This document shows positions 35,171-43,881 of a stretch of DNA of 64,000 nucleotides, one piece after another. A model generated the notes under the pieces. It had not been told where the DNA came from and did no database searches. It saw only the letters and a list, made by a program, of their open reading frames with translations. Where the stretch lies: assembly GCF_900109515.1 (NCBI RefSeq), contig NZ_FOBD01000005.1, forward strand, positions 248,001-312,000, given 5' to 3'. This stretch comes from Paenibacillus sp. OK003 (GTDB lineage: Bacteria; Bacillota; Bacilli; Paenibacillales; Paenibacillaceae). The position numbers and the translations under genes are program-made. Each line of letters opens with the position of its first letter. Position 1 is the first letter of the stretch.

Positions 35171-35308
35171 GGTTCCGAGGCGCCAGGGAGGGTTACTTCG
35201 ACTGTTAATCGACCAGGTCGTTGGTTCGAATCCAATCGCCGCCGTTCATGGCGGTGTAGCTCAGCGGTAGAGCGGGTATTATACCTTCCCCCCTTTTTCC
35301 TCGGAACA
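35171..35308 (+). ncRNA. Y RNA with a permuted tRNA(Asn)-like module
   Basis: The region folds into nested stems. GTTCCGAGG (35172-35180) pairs with CCTCGGAAC (35299-35307), and GGGAGGGT (35186-35193) pairs with ACCTTCCC (35283-35290); together they resemble the GGUCCGA helix bound by Ro60. Inside comes a tRNA in rotated order. First is an arm TCGA-CTGTTAA-TCGA (35198-35212) with an Asn-type anticodon loop (GTT 35204-35206). Next are CCAGGTCG, the T arm GTTGG-TTCGAAT-CCAAT (35220-35236), acceptor 3' strand CGCCGCC (35237-35243), loop GTTCAT, acceptor 5' strand GGCGGTG (35250-35256), TA, and D arm GCTC-AGCGGTA-GAGC (35259-35273). All seven acceptor pairs form (one G-U). It lies 50 bases before the Ro60 gene. 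tRNA-like bacterial Y RNAs are known (YrlA type); this is the first of its kind I can place here by eye. Transcript ends are estimates. Confidence 0.85.
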
Positions 35309-35358
35309 TTTTATTATGGAGTATCAGTAAATAGACTCACACCGGGAGGTCATGAGGG

Positions 35359-36852
35359 ATGAGCAGAGCAAAACAATTATTCAATCAACCTCAGCCAACG
35401 ACTCGTAATCATGGGGACTACGGAGCCTATGAGCGATTGGTGGAGGAACAATATATACAGATGTTGTTGACCAATACATTGAACAATACGTTCTATGCAG
35501 ATACACAGCAATTGATGGACGATGCGATGGTCAGTCATCAGGAGATGGCTTAGGTCGATGCAGGGTTTATGGCTCGGGCGCTGGTCTATGCTCGTAATGA
35601 AGGCTTGATGCGTTTACAGCCTCTGTACGGACTGGCACTGTTGTCCAAGGTGGAGTCGGATCAGTTTGCAAAGATATTCTCCAAGGTCGTACAGACCCCG
35701 GCTGACTTGGCCGATTTTCTGACGATTCTAAGAGGAACAGGTCGGGGGCAGGGCGGTCGAGCGGTGAAGCGTCAGGTAAGTCAATTTTTGAACGGCATTA
35801 CTGAATATTGGGCAATCAAATACAACGGGCGCGGACGTGGATACAGTCTGGGCGATATGATCGCTACAGCACACCCCAAGCCGACAGATAGGAAGCAACA
35901 AGCCTTGTTCCGTTATTTGCGAGGACATGAGGTGGATCTTACGGACCTGCCGCAGTTGCAGGCGCTGGAAAAACTGAAGGCTACTCCAAACCCGGCAAGT
36001 CGGATGCATCTGATCCAAAAAGGCAAACTGCCGTATTCGGTGGTCACATCGATCATGCAGCCGACACGTACAGTATGGGAGGCGTTAATGTCGCAGATGC
36101 CGACCTTTGCATTGTTACGTCATCTGAATGCGATGGATCGGGCGGGAGTGTTTGAAAAATCGAAAAATATCGATTACGTAACGGGCCGTCTAACGGATGC
36201 AGAAGCCCTGCGCAAGTCGCGCATCTTGCCTTTCCGCTTCGCCAGTGCGTATGAAATGATCGCAAGAGAAGAGCTGCGCTATGCTTTGCGGGAAGCGGTG
36301 GAGCTATCGATTGGCAACCTGCCATCGCTGCCGGGAAGAACCGCCATTTTCCTGGATCGCTCCGGTTCCATGCAAGGGGATTATTTGCGGATTGGATCGG
36401 TGCTGGCACTGGCGCTATATAAACAAACACGAGGCAACTCGCTGTTCTGGTTATTCGACCATATGGTTGAGGATGCTCGTCCTAAGATGAATGAAAGCAT
36501 CCTTTCCCAAGCTCACCGAATTCGCGCACAAGGTGGAACCGACACGGGACGGCCTGTACGAGAGCTTCGGGATATCGGAGAGAAAGTGGATCAGATCATT
36601 ATGATCACCGATGAACAGCAGAATGAAGGCAGTCCGTTATATGTTGAGCTTGAACGTTATCGGCGGATGATGAATCCGGATCTGAAAGCATTTATTGTGG
36701 ATATTGCACCTTATCAGCAGGCAATGGTGCCGCCACGGGATGGTAAAACCTTTTATATCTATGGGTGGAGTGAAACGGTACTGACGTATATTGCTGAGAC
36801 TATAGCGGGATATGATACACTTGCGAGCCGGGTGAGAGAGATAGAGATTTAA
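35359..36852 (+). CDS. rsr: Ro60/Rsr-like TROVE and vWA protein, interrupted by in-frame TAG
   Basis: A ring-shaped RNA-binding protein family that binds Y RNAs and misfolded or damaged RNAs. The frame opens at ATG 35359 (GGGAGG nine bases upstream) and is a continuous TROVE reading, except that codon 65 is TAG (35551-35553). Before it lies LTNTLNNTFYAD (TROVE start). After it come ARALVYARNEGLMRLQPLYG, LADFLTILRGTGRGQGGRAVK and MIATAHPKP. The C-terminal vWA domain has a full MIDAS: DRSGSM, Thr in GGTDTGRP and Asp in MITDEQ. Total length is about 497 codons, normal for Rsr. The stop means either a nonsense mutation, readthrough, or restart at ATG 35569, which would lose the first 70 residues. 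Neighbours support an intact Ro60 system. Confidence 0.88.
35551..35553 (+). other. In-frame amber codon in the Ro60 gene
   Basis: TAG followed by G, between GAG ATG GCT and GTC GAT GCA. The frame on both sides is TROVE-like, so this is a single-codon interruption and not a frame change. Confidence 0.85.
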
Positions 36853-36877
36853 ATTGGAAAATGTGGAGGCCACAGAG

Positions 36878-37684
36878 ATGACTCATGTTCATGAAGAAAT
36901 GAGAGATACGATTAGACAGCAGCTGAAGCAGATTGAACAGGAGGAGCAGGTGCGGATTATCTATGCCTGTGAATCGGGCAGCCGGGCATGGGGATTTCCT
37001 TCACAGGACAGCGATTATGATGTTCGTTTTCTGTATGTGAGACCGCTGGAATGGTACTTGTCGATTGAGGAACAAAGGGATGTTATCGAACGCCCAATCA
37101 GTGATCAGCTCGATATTAATGGTTGGGATTTGCGCAAAGCCTTGAAGCTGTTTCGCAAGTCGAATCCACCGCTGCTGGAGTGGCTGCAATCTCCGATTCA
37201 GTATGACGAACCGTACAGCGTGGCAGAGCATATTCGTGCACTGTCGCCGTTGACCTTCTCACCGAAGTCCTGTATGTATCATTATCTGAATATGGCAAAG
37301 GGTAATTTCCGTGATTATCTACAGGGTGAGCAGGTGAGGATTAAAAAGTATTTCTACGTGCTGCGCCCACTGCTCGCGTGTGGCTGGATCGAACGTTATG
37401 ATGCGATGCCGCCAATGGCATTTGAAGAGCTGGTGCAAGAGCTTGTTCCTCAGAGCGCGCCGCTCTATACGGAAATCCATGAGCTGCTGTGCCGGAAAAA
37501 GGCAGGTGAGGAACTCGACCTGGAACCTCAGCTGCCCGCGATACAGGCTTTTTTGGCGGAGAAGATCGAACATTTTGAACAACTGGCCGCTCAACTGGAG
37601 AATGAACAGATTATTCCATATGAAGAACTGGACCGGATTTTCCGTTTTGCACTGCAAGAGGTGTGGGCGGCAACCTGCGATTAA
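36878..37684 (+). CDS. RlaP-type nucleotidyltransferase, RNA-repair linked
   Basis: A 268-residue protein of the Pol-beta nucleotidyltransferase superfamily. The active site is ESGSRAWGFPSQDSDYDVRF near residue 38: GS, then Asp-Ser-Asp-Tyr-Asp for the metal-binding acids. DLRKALKLFRKSNPPLLEWL is the follow-up helix of this family (I match it to Pfam RlaP, PF10127, from memory). RlaP proteins were named for their association with RNA ligases in predicted RNA repair systems. ATG 36878 has GGAGG eight bases upstream and is preferred to TTG 36854. It starts 25 bases after the Ro60 stop, so both are one unit. It probably adds or removes nucleotides at RNA ends. Confidence 0.85.
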   Translation: MTHVHEEMRDTIRQQLKQIEQEEQVRIIYACESGSRAWGFPSQDSDYDVRFLYVRPLEWYLSIEEQRDVIERPISDQLDINGWDLRKALKLFRKSNPPLLEWLQSPIQYDEPYSVAEHIRALSPLTFSPKSCMYHYLNMAKGNFRDYLQGEQVRIKKYFYVLRPLLACGWIERYDAMPPMAFEELVQELVPQSAPLYTEIHELLCRKKAGEELDLEPQLPAIQAFLAEKIEHFEQLAAQLENEQIIPYEELDRIFRFALQEVWAATCD

Positions 37685-37990
37685 AGTACGAGGTCGTGCG
37701 TATTTGCACATCTAAATTTTGAACCGGTGGACCCACGTTTGTAATAGAATCGGTGAATCATGAGACTTCTGATTCCTTTGGACGCAAGGTAATAGGGCAG
37801 GTTTGGTATATCCAAGCCTGTTTTTGTTATTTTTCGTCAAAATATTTCATTCAAGATAATTAAAATTAGGAGTTTTAACGTTAATATAAATAACTAAAGC
37901 CCTATATGTTTCCAATCCGTTCTGGGTAATAATTAATAGTAAGCAAGTGGTCATTGGAATCTCACAACGTAACGATAGGGGGTAACCTGT
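37685..37990. other. Intergenic stretch with terminator
   Basis: CAGGTTTGG (37798-37806) and CCAAGCCTG (37812-37820) followed by TTTTTG form the terminator of the Ro60/RlaP unit. The rest is AT-rich, with the ribosome site AGGGGG of the next gene at its end. Confidence 0.6.
37798..37826 (+). terminator. Terminator of the Ro60/RlaP unit
   Basis: A 9-bp stem with one G-U pair, loop TATAT, then TTTTTG. Confidence 0.8.
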
Positions 37991-38242
37991 ATGGCGTCAA
38001 TGATTCTGCTGGTGAAACAGACGGAAGACGATGAAAAGGTTATTTATCGATTCGGACCGAATGAGCGGAAGATGGGACTCATTGAAATGAATAAGGTCAA
38101 GGAAAGTGTGAAAGAACTGGAACCTGTTCAGGTCGAGGGTGTCAGTCCGAGTTTTTATTTCAATCGGGCCGCACAGCGACTGATTCGATGTTTGTTCAGA
38201 GAAGGCGGTAAGTTCCCTGAACGGACGACATGTGAATCTTAG
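37991..38242 (+). CDS. Small protein of unknown function
   Basis: An 83-residue soluble protein with a good ribosome site (AGGGGG, eight bases upstream). It is mixed charged (DDEKVIYRFGPNERKMGLI, VSPSFYFNRAAQRLIRC) with no signal peptide or membrane helix. It stands alone and is followed by a terminator at about 38388-38430. I do not recognise it. Confidence 0.6.
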   Translation: MASMILLVKQTEDDEKVIYRFGPNERKMGLIEMNKVKESVKELEPVQVEGVSPSFYFNRAAQRLIRCLFREGGKFPERTTCES

Positions 38243-38387
38243 TTTTCTTAGGGCTGGTAAGTCGAACAACAGACTTGATCAGATCGAATATGCAGGTAAC
38301 AAAAGAAGTTCAAGCGCATCCGGAGACGGCTGTGTTTGGACTTTTTTGGTTGTGCCAGCTTTGTGCTGAATTCTCCTCAGACCAAAT

Positions 38388-38430
38388 AAAGTCCACAGCT
38401 CCGTTAAGGAGAGTGGACTAGTTATTTTTT
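38388..38430 (+). terminator. Terminator after the small protein gene
   Basis: AGTCCACAGCTCC pairs with GGAGAGTGGACT, then AGTTATTTTTT. It lies about 145 bases after the stop. Confidence 0.65.
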
Positions 38431-38440
38431 GCGTACGAGG

Positions 38441-39361
38441 TCAGAACGTCTTGGCAAAGGAAATCAGTGCAGTAATCGTAATGATGTTCAGCAAAGTCGA
38501 GATTAGCACCGTCTGAGCGGCAAAGTCTGGCTCGTTATCGTATTCCTCGGCTAAGATGGATGCGTTGACTCCGGTAGGCATACCGGATGCGATAATAAGG
38601 GCCTGAGCGGCGATCCCTTGTAAACCGAGCAGCAGTACAATGGAAATCCCGATGGCCGGACCAATCAGCAAACGCAGAAATGTGCTAATATACACATCAA
38701 GACGATACAGGCGAATTGGATATTTTACAATTTGGGCACCGAGTGTCAACAATGCTACAGCGACCATACTTTGCTGCGCGTAAGTCAGCGGCATGGACAG
38801 GAAATTGGGCAATGGAATATTCCCCATATGAAACAAAATGCCGAGCAACAGGGCATAAGGAACGGGCATTTTTAGAAATCCAATGATCACCGCACGGTAA
38901 TTGCCTTTGAGCTTCGCACCTTGAATGGACAGTACACCATAGGTAAACGTCAGCAATGCCTGTAAAGACATGACCAGTGCCTGGATGGAAGAGGCCAGCG
39001 GATCACCACGAAATACCAGGGAGTTGATGGGCAGACCATAATTGCCTGCGTTGTCCAGCATGATGCTGTTGTTGAAGGCGGCCTTCATGCCTTTGTTCAT
39101 GCGAAGCGAGCGTGCGAACACAGACCCCACAATATAGAGAATAAGTACATATAAGGCGTAAAAAAGCGTGACTGTTCCCAGCAATTCCCCCGACATATCG
39201 GAGTGATACATGCTCATAAAGACGGCTGCGGGGGTAATACAATAGAAATTGATTTTGGCGAGGGTGTACAAGTCCAACTTGAACACCTTTTGCATCCAGG
39301 ACCCGACGGCAATCAGGAGAAAGACGGGCAGGACGACTTCAAGCATGATGTCTGCAATCAT
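38441..39361 (-). CDS. AEC-family (auxin efflux carrier-like) transporter
   Basis: A 306-residue membrane protein with about ten helices in two inverted halves. Family marks are FYCITPAAVFMSMY, AFNNSIMLDNAGNYGLPI (the conserved Asn-Gly region) and IIASGMPTGVNASILAEEYD near the C-terminus, which is the second crossing loop. ATG 39361 follows AAAAGGA about ten bases upstream. In-frame ATGs at 39382 and 39415 lie further upstream. AEC carriers move carboxylates such as malate or malonate. The substrate here is unknown. It is convergent with the small gene before it. Confidence 0.88.
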   Translation of the reverse strand: MIADIMLEVVLPVFLLIAVGSWMQKVFKLDLYTLAKINFYCITPAAVFMSMYHSDMSGELLGTVTLFYALYVLILYIVGSVFARSLRMNKGMKAAFNNSIMLDNAGNYGLPINSLVFRGDPLASSIQALVMSLQALLTFTYGVLSIQGAKLKGNYRAVIIGFLKMPVPYALLLGILFHMGNIPLPNFLSMPLTYAQQSMVAVALLTLGAQIVKYPIRLYRLDVYISTFLRLLIGPAIGISIVLLLGLQGIAAQALIIASGMPTGVNASILAEEYDNEPDFAAQTVLISTLLNIITITALISFAKTF

Positions 39362-39482
39362 CAGTTCAGCTTCCTTTTTCATGAAAATTTCAGTCCGATT
39401 TCGAAAATACTTCAACCATTATATCATTTTATACACAGATGAAAGATGTAAATGACTAAAAAAGATAAGGGGGCTTTTCATT

Positions 39483-39998
39483 ATGATTCCAGATCATCTG
39501 GATGTTGGTTTATCGATATTATTTATTGGATTCAACCCCAGCATCACATCTGGAGAGACGGGTCATCATTATGCTTATAAAGGAAACCGTTTCTGGCGCA
39601 TTCTTGAACGTTCCGGATTGACCCCTCGTTTATATGATGCACAAGAGGATGGGGAGTTGCTGAAGCTCGGGTATGGATTTACGAATATTGTGGCCCGACC
39701 GACAAGAGGTATGGACGATATTACAAAGGAAGAATATGCAGAGGGACGGCAGATTTTAAGGAAAAAGCTGGAGGAATACCGACCAGACATCGCCTGTTTT
39801 GTTGGGAAAGGGGTATACACCCAGTACAGTCAGCGTGCCAAAGTGGAATGGGGATTTCAGGACGACCCGGTCGTCAAGGAAATTCATGAATTTGTAGCCC
39901 CGTCATCCAGTGGACTCGTGCGTATGTCGATGGATGAGATTGTAGCGATCTATTCACAGCTCAGTGACTTTGTCTCAGAGAAAAGCAGGGAGGACTGA
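39483..39998 (+). CDS. mug: G/U mismatch-specific DNA glycosylase
   Basis: A 171-residue enzyme of the uracil-DNA glycosylase superfamily that removes U or T opposite G and ethenocytosine. The Mug-type catalytic stretch is LFIGFNPSITSGETGHHYA (Asn in GFNPS near residue 19), then GNRFWRIL, GFTNIVARPTRG and the C-terminal loop APSSSGLVRM, which corresponds to the DNA-inserting NPSGLSR loop. The start follows AAGGGGG. Single gene, about 200 bases before the sigma factor gene. Confidence 0.95.
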   Translation: MIPDHLDVGLSILFIGFNPSITSGETGHHYAYKGNRFWRILERSGLTPRLYDAQEDGELLKLGYGFTNIVARPTRGMDDITKEEYAEGRQILRKKLEEYRPDIACFVGKGVYTQYSQRAKVEWGFQDDPVVKEIHEFVAPSSSGLVRMSMDEIVAIYSQLSDFVSEKSRED

Positions 39999-40145
39999 AA
40001 ACGAAGCGAAAAAGAAACTCCACATGGCAGCAAGTGTAGCAGTAACAATGAACCTTCAATGGTTGCAGAGTTCGGCTATCCGGTTTACACCGGGTGGCGC
40101 GAATTCTTTTTTTTGGATAAAGTGAGAGGTTTCAGGAAGTGTTTC

Positions 40146-40151
40146 CGTCTA
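40146..40151 (+). promoter_or_regulatory. Possible ECF-type -10 upstream of the sigma gene
   Basis: CGTCTA, with TGAGAG 17 bases upstream, resembles an extracytoplasmic-function promoter. Self-activation of the sigma operon would be expected, but the match is only partial. Confidence 0.3.
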
Positions 40152-40196
40152 TATAGTACAGAACCATGCATGGAAGCTGTAGAGAAGGGGGATTAC

Positions 40197-40769
40197 ATGA
40201 CTCAACAGATACCAGAGGAGGAGCTCATTCAGCGTATTATCTCAGGGGACAAACAGCTATTTACTGTGCTCGTGGATCGATATAAAAATAAAGTCTTCGG
40301 CATTTTGCGCGGAATGGGTGCGAGTCATCAGGATGCACAGGATCTTGCTCAGGATACGTTTCTCCGGATTTACCGCTATCTTCCGACACGAAGGGAAGGA
40401 AGCAGTTTTTCGTCTTGGGTATACACCATTGCTGTGAATCGGATGCGTGATTTTATGCGGCAACAGAAACCTGTGATGACCGCTGTTCATACGGGTTTGG
40501 AACAAACCAATGGTGAAACACCAGAGAAACATGTACTGCATAAGGAAATGCAGCGTGAAATCTATCGCCAGATGGACCAACTACCGGAATCGTATCGGCT
40601 TGTGCTGCTGCTTAAATATACGAATGAGCTGAGCTATGAAGAGATTGCAGATATCACGGACATGAGCCCCGCACAAGTGCGTAATGCACTTTACCGAGGG
40701 AAGAAAACGCTGAAGAAACAAATGGAGCGCAAAGGAGGTTTATCGACGTATGAAGCCTATTCCAAATGA
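40197..40769 (+). CDS. ECF-type RNA polymerase sigma factor
   Basis: A 190-residue sigma-70 family factor. Region 2 shows VDRYKNKVFGILRGMGASHQDAQDLAQDTFLRIYRYL and SSWVYTIAVNRMRDFMR (quoted in parts: DAQDLAQDTFLRIYRYL; SSWVYTIAVNRMRDF). Region 4 is LPESYRLVLLLKYTNEL with SYEEIADITDMSPAQVRNAL. ATG 40197 follows GAAGGGGG. An upstream in-frame ATG at 40059 would add 46 residues that do not fit the family. It overlaps the next gene, its likely anti-sigma partner, by 20 bases. Confidence 0.93.
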   Translation: MTQQIPEEELIQRIISGDKQLFTVLVDRYKNKVFGILRGMGASHQDAQDLAQDTFLRIYRYLPTRREGSSFSSWVYTIAVNRMRDFMRQQKPVMTAVHTGLEQTNGETPEKHVLHKEMQREIYRQMDQLPESYRLVLLLKYTNELSYEEIADITDMSPAQVRNALYRGKKTLKKQMERKGGLSTYEAYSK

Positions 40770-42369
40770 TGAGGATCGATTGTGGGAACAGCATTTGTTC
40801 CGTGAGGAACCGGATGCGGACTTTACGCTTGAGGTGATGCGGAAACTGGATGGAATGTCCATGGAGAGCGCAGAGCACGGGAATCCGTTTACGAAAAAGG
40901 CCTCCAAATCCCATTGGATGCGCCGTACGGGGATTGCAGCGGCGGCAGTTGTGATCCTTGTGGGAGGGGCCTGGTTTGCTTTTGATCACACAGAAAAATT
41001 GACTCAACCCACGGTGAATGCCGTAAATAACCCGCCATTACCTAACATACCTGTGCCAGAAGAACTCAAGTATTCCTATTTTGCCGATGATTACAAACGT
41101 TTGAAGCCACTCTGTCTAGTGGTTAATCCAAATATTAACATTGAGGATCAGGGCTACACGCTTAAGATTGAAGATGTGCTTGTAGATCGTTCTCAGATTG
41201 TAATGACCTTACAGCAAAATGCACCAGATGGCAGTATGATTAATCCGGTTTATCCCGATTTGGGAAGAGTTCATATTACAGATGAGAAAGGAAATTCGAT
41301 TGCATCATTGTCTTCGCCTGGGGATCAGACTCTGTACAGTTCAAAATATCAAAGATTTGTATACCAGTTGCAGGACGAAATTCCGGATAAAGTCGTTGTT
41401 CGAGGGGAACTTAGTCATTTAAAGATTCCCAGTTATTATAATTCCGAAAAGGAGGAATTTGTGGAATCTAGCGCAACAGTTGACTGGAGCTTTCAATTCA
41501 ACATCGATATGACCAAAGCCAAATCACTGGCTGTTGAGGCTCCCATGAACAATACCTACACCACTCCTGAGGGTTTGAAATTAGATATGACACAGCTTGT
41601 ACGTACGCCAAATGGGACCCGCCTTGATATGAACATCAGTCTGGATGATAAACTGCGTGCCAAAGTCGGAGAAGATTGGGCAGATGATATGGACTTGATG
41701 TATCACCTCGAAATTCCTGAAACGAATGAGTATCGAATATTCAACGGGAGCAGGCCAGATGCCCGTCAACCTAAGTTCCGGCTCCGAGATCTGAGTGGAT
41801 TGAGTGATGGTGGTCCATTGAAGTTATCGGAGACATGGGACCCTGCTTTTGTTACGGTGGATGCGAAGAAGATTCGCTTTGTCCTGGATGGTTACACGAT
41901 TCCTGTGAAGGAAGAGAAATCAGTGGTAGTTGATCTGGACAAGAGGCGTAAGGATACCAAGTTCTATACATTTGTAGAATTTGAACAGTTTGGAGATCAA
42001 ATTGTATTATATGACTTCAATTATCGGCCAGTGGAGCAATCATTTAATCCGCCCAAAGGCAGCTTTGAAGGAGACTCATCACTTGTACTGGAGGGAAATG
42101 GAACATTCCGAAATGCTTTCAATGGGGATCAATGGGTAGCGATTGATAGCGAAGGGACTGAGTACCCCGTCGAAGTGATGGGAACCCCGGATAAGCCCAA
42201 TAATAACGAAGAGAACGTTGTAAATGATCTGAAATTGATCATTCGTGGTTTTTACAAAGAAAATGGAACGAAATTTACCTTAAAAAGAACGGTAGTTAAT
42301 CGTGAGTATCGAGACGTGAATTGGGAAGTAGATCTTCCATCGTACACCAGTCTGCCATGGCAGAAATAA
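40750..42369 (+). CDS. Membrane anti-sigma factor-like protein
   Basis: A 539-residue protein. The first 55 residues are cytosolic with a short helix (DADFTLEVMRKLDGM) that could bind the sigma factor. One membrane helix (TGIAAAAVVILVGGAWFAF) follows at about 59-78. The long outer part is beta-rich with LKIEDVLVDRSQIVMTLQQN and IRFVLDGYTIPVKEEKS, the style of DUF4179/DUF5643 anti-sigma proteins. No zinc-finger HHCC motif is present. Overlap with the sigma gene supports a sensor role. Family name not verified. Confidence 0.78.
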   Translation: MKPIPNDEDRLWEQHLFREEPDADFTLEVMRKLDGMSMESAEHGNPFTKKASKSHWMRRTGIAAAAVVILVGGAWFAFDHTEKLTQPTVNAVNNPPLPNIPVPEELKYSYFADDYKRLKPLCLVVNPNINIEDQGYTLKIEDVLVDRSQIVMTLQQNAPDGSMINPVYPDLGRVHITDEKGNSIASLSSPGDQTLYSSKYQRFVYQLQDEIPDKVVVRGELSHLKIPSYYNSEKEEFVESSATVDWSFQFNIDMTKAKSLAVEAPMNNTYTTPEGLKLDMTQLVRTPNGTRLDMNISLDDKLRAKVGEDWADDMDLMYHLEIPETNEYRIFNGSRPDARQPKFRLRDLSGLSDGGPLKLSETWDPAFVTVDAKKIRFVLDGYTIPVKEEKSVVVDLDKRRKDTKFYTFVEFEQFGDQIVLYDFNYRPVEQSFNPPKGSFEGDSSLVLEGNGTFRNAFNGDQWVAIDSEGTEYPVEVMGTPDKPNNNEENVVNDLKLIIRGFYKENGTKFTLKRTVVNREYRDVNWEVDLPSYTSLPWQK

Positions 42370-42429
42370 CAGTTATGAATGCCAAGAACGGAATGGAATA
42401 AGCTTGGATGATTCACTAGATAGAGATAG

Positions 42430-42463
42430 AAAGGCTCCGCATAATAAAATGCTGGGCCTTTTT
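42430..42463 (+). terminator. Terminator of the sigma/anti-sigma unit
   Basis: AAAGGCTCCGCAT pairs with ATGCTGGGCCTTT with two imperfect pairs, then TTT. Confidence 0.75.
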
Positions 42464-42505
42464 GATATTCAATAAAGTTAAGTTGTACTGATTCTAAAGA
42501 AGTTG

Positions 42506-43564
42506 TTACGCCGATTCCCTTGGAATAAGGGACGTGGATAACATGACTGTTTCCTTCGGTGTACCTGGGCGTTCAATCCTGCGCTGCAAAGCTTCGATTG
42601 CACGCTGACCGAGTTCCTCTTTACAGAGGTTGACTGTGGTCAGAGGCGGGGACGATGTAGCAGCTGCATGCACATTGTCGATACCGATGACAAGGCAATC
42701 CCCAGGTGTGGAGAATCCCATTTCCTGCAGCTTATTCATCCACTGCAAGGCGATATCATCATTGACGCCAATCCAGGCATCGGGCCGTTCGTTCGCGGGC
42801 ATGTTTTTGATTGTGGCAGCCAATTGGTCAATCCATTCGCCGTTCTCATAAGGAATATTCCATTCTCTGAACGTGGTCAACCGACTGCTGTCTGCGTGAA
42901 AATGGTTCAACGCCAGTTCGATGCCGATCTTCCGCTGCGCGAAGCTGGCAGCCCGGCCATCATCCGTAATCAGACCGATGCGGCGACACTGCATCGACAT
43001 TAAATATCTCGCCACAGTAATGCCTGCTTCCAGGTTATCATGGCTGATGGTATCACAGTTCAACAGTGGCTCCTGATGATCCACGAGCACAATGGGACGA
43101 CCTGTCTGAGCCAGTCGTTGCAAGACCGCATGGGGGAAAGCACCCATGGCAATGACTCCTGCACAACGTTCCCAATCCAAGTGAGGGGCAATTGCCCGTT
43201 CTGGAGGCGTGTGTTCATCAGCGACTCCCAGAGAGGGAGATACAATGGCATGATGCCATCCTCTTTCATTACAGGCAGAGATCATGCCGGAGAGGACGCG
43301 CTGCCAGTAGTGGGGCTCACCCCGGTTGAGCTGATTCATGCAGATGAGAGCAAATGGGGGCTCGGATTGTTCTGTATGGATTGCAGTTGGAACAGTGCTG
43401 CTTCCGGGGGTGCTTTGGCGATATCCCAAGGCACGGGCTAATTCCAGCACACGGGCGCGAGTTGCTTCGCTGACGCCTGTCTTCCCACTAAGTGCACGGG
43501 AGACGGCATATTTGGATAATCCAAGCTGGTCAGCCAGCGACTGGATGGATACTTTACGTGACAT
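42506..43564 (-). CDS. LacI-family sugar-responsive regulator
   Basis: A 352-residue repressor. The N-terminal LacI helix-turn-helix is SIQSLADQLGLSKYAVSRAL with hinge residues ATRARVLELARALGY. The sugar-binding domain (about 70-350) has GVIAMGAFPHAVL, VLVDHQEPLLNCDTISHDN, RIGLITDDGRAASFAQR and WIGVNDDIALQWM. The start follows AAGGAG. It diverges from the GH125 gene. An AT-rich palindrome across the GH125 promoter (43780-43800) is a candidate site. Confidence 0.92.
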   Translation of the reverse strand: MSRKVSIQSLADQLGLSKYAVSRALSGKTGVSEATRARVLELARALGYRQSTPGSSTVPTAIHTEQSEPPFALICMNQLNRGEPHYWQRVLSGMISACNERGWHHAIVSPSLGVADEHTPPERAIAPHLDWERCAGVIAMGAFPHAVLQRLAQTGRPIVLVDHQEPLLNCDTISHDNLEAGITVARYLMSMQCRRIGLITDDGRAASFAQRKIGIELALNHFHADSSRLTTFREWNIPYENGEWIDQLAATIKNMPANERPDAWIGVNDDIALQWMNKLQEMGFSTPGDCLVIGIDNVHAAATSSPPLTTVNLCKEELGQRAIEALQRRIERPGTPKETVMLSTSLIPRESA

Positions 43565-43881
43565 TTCATTACTCCTTCATATGTAACTATACAAGTCGAA
43601 CGAATGATTTTACACTAGATCACTGCGCGGCCAGAACAATCTTCTGATCGCTGTTATCCCAGATTTTTTCTGCTTCTCCGTTATCGTGTAAATGCTCAGT
43701 TTTAAATTAATATTTGGGTTTAAGCAGTCCTCGCCAATTGACGATCATCTTCCGGCACAGTACACTTACAAATAATAATGTTATTATAATTTATCATAAC
43801 GAAAATAACAATGCGACACAAATCATTGAATGAAACGATGCAAACAAATATGGAAACTTCAATTCAAAGGAGACGACATCC
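43565..43881. promoter_or_regulatory. Divergent control region of lacI-type gene and GH125 gene
   Basis: A TATAAT (43785-43790) lies inside an imperfect palindrome at 43780-43800 (GTTATTATAA and TTTATCATAAC arms), a likely operator for the GH125 gene. GATCGCTGTTATCCC (43646-43660) is a copy of a word found again at 45267-45281. Confidence 0.55.

Noticed and set aside
35198-35273. An ordinary tRNA(Asn) gene
   Set aside because: All parts are present but in rotated order, with the acceptor closed by a loop and no usable 5' and 3' ends, so it is a tRNA mimic within a Y RNA.
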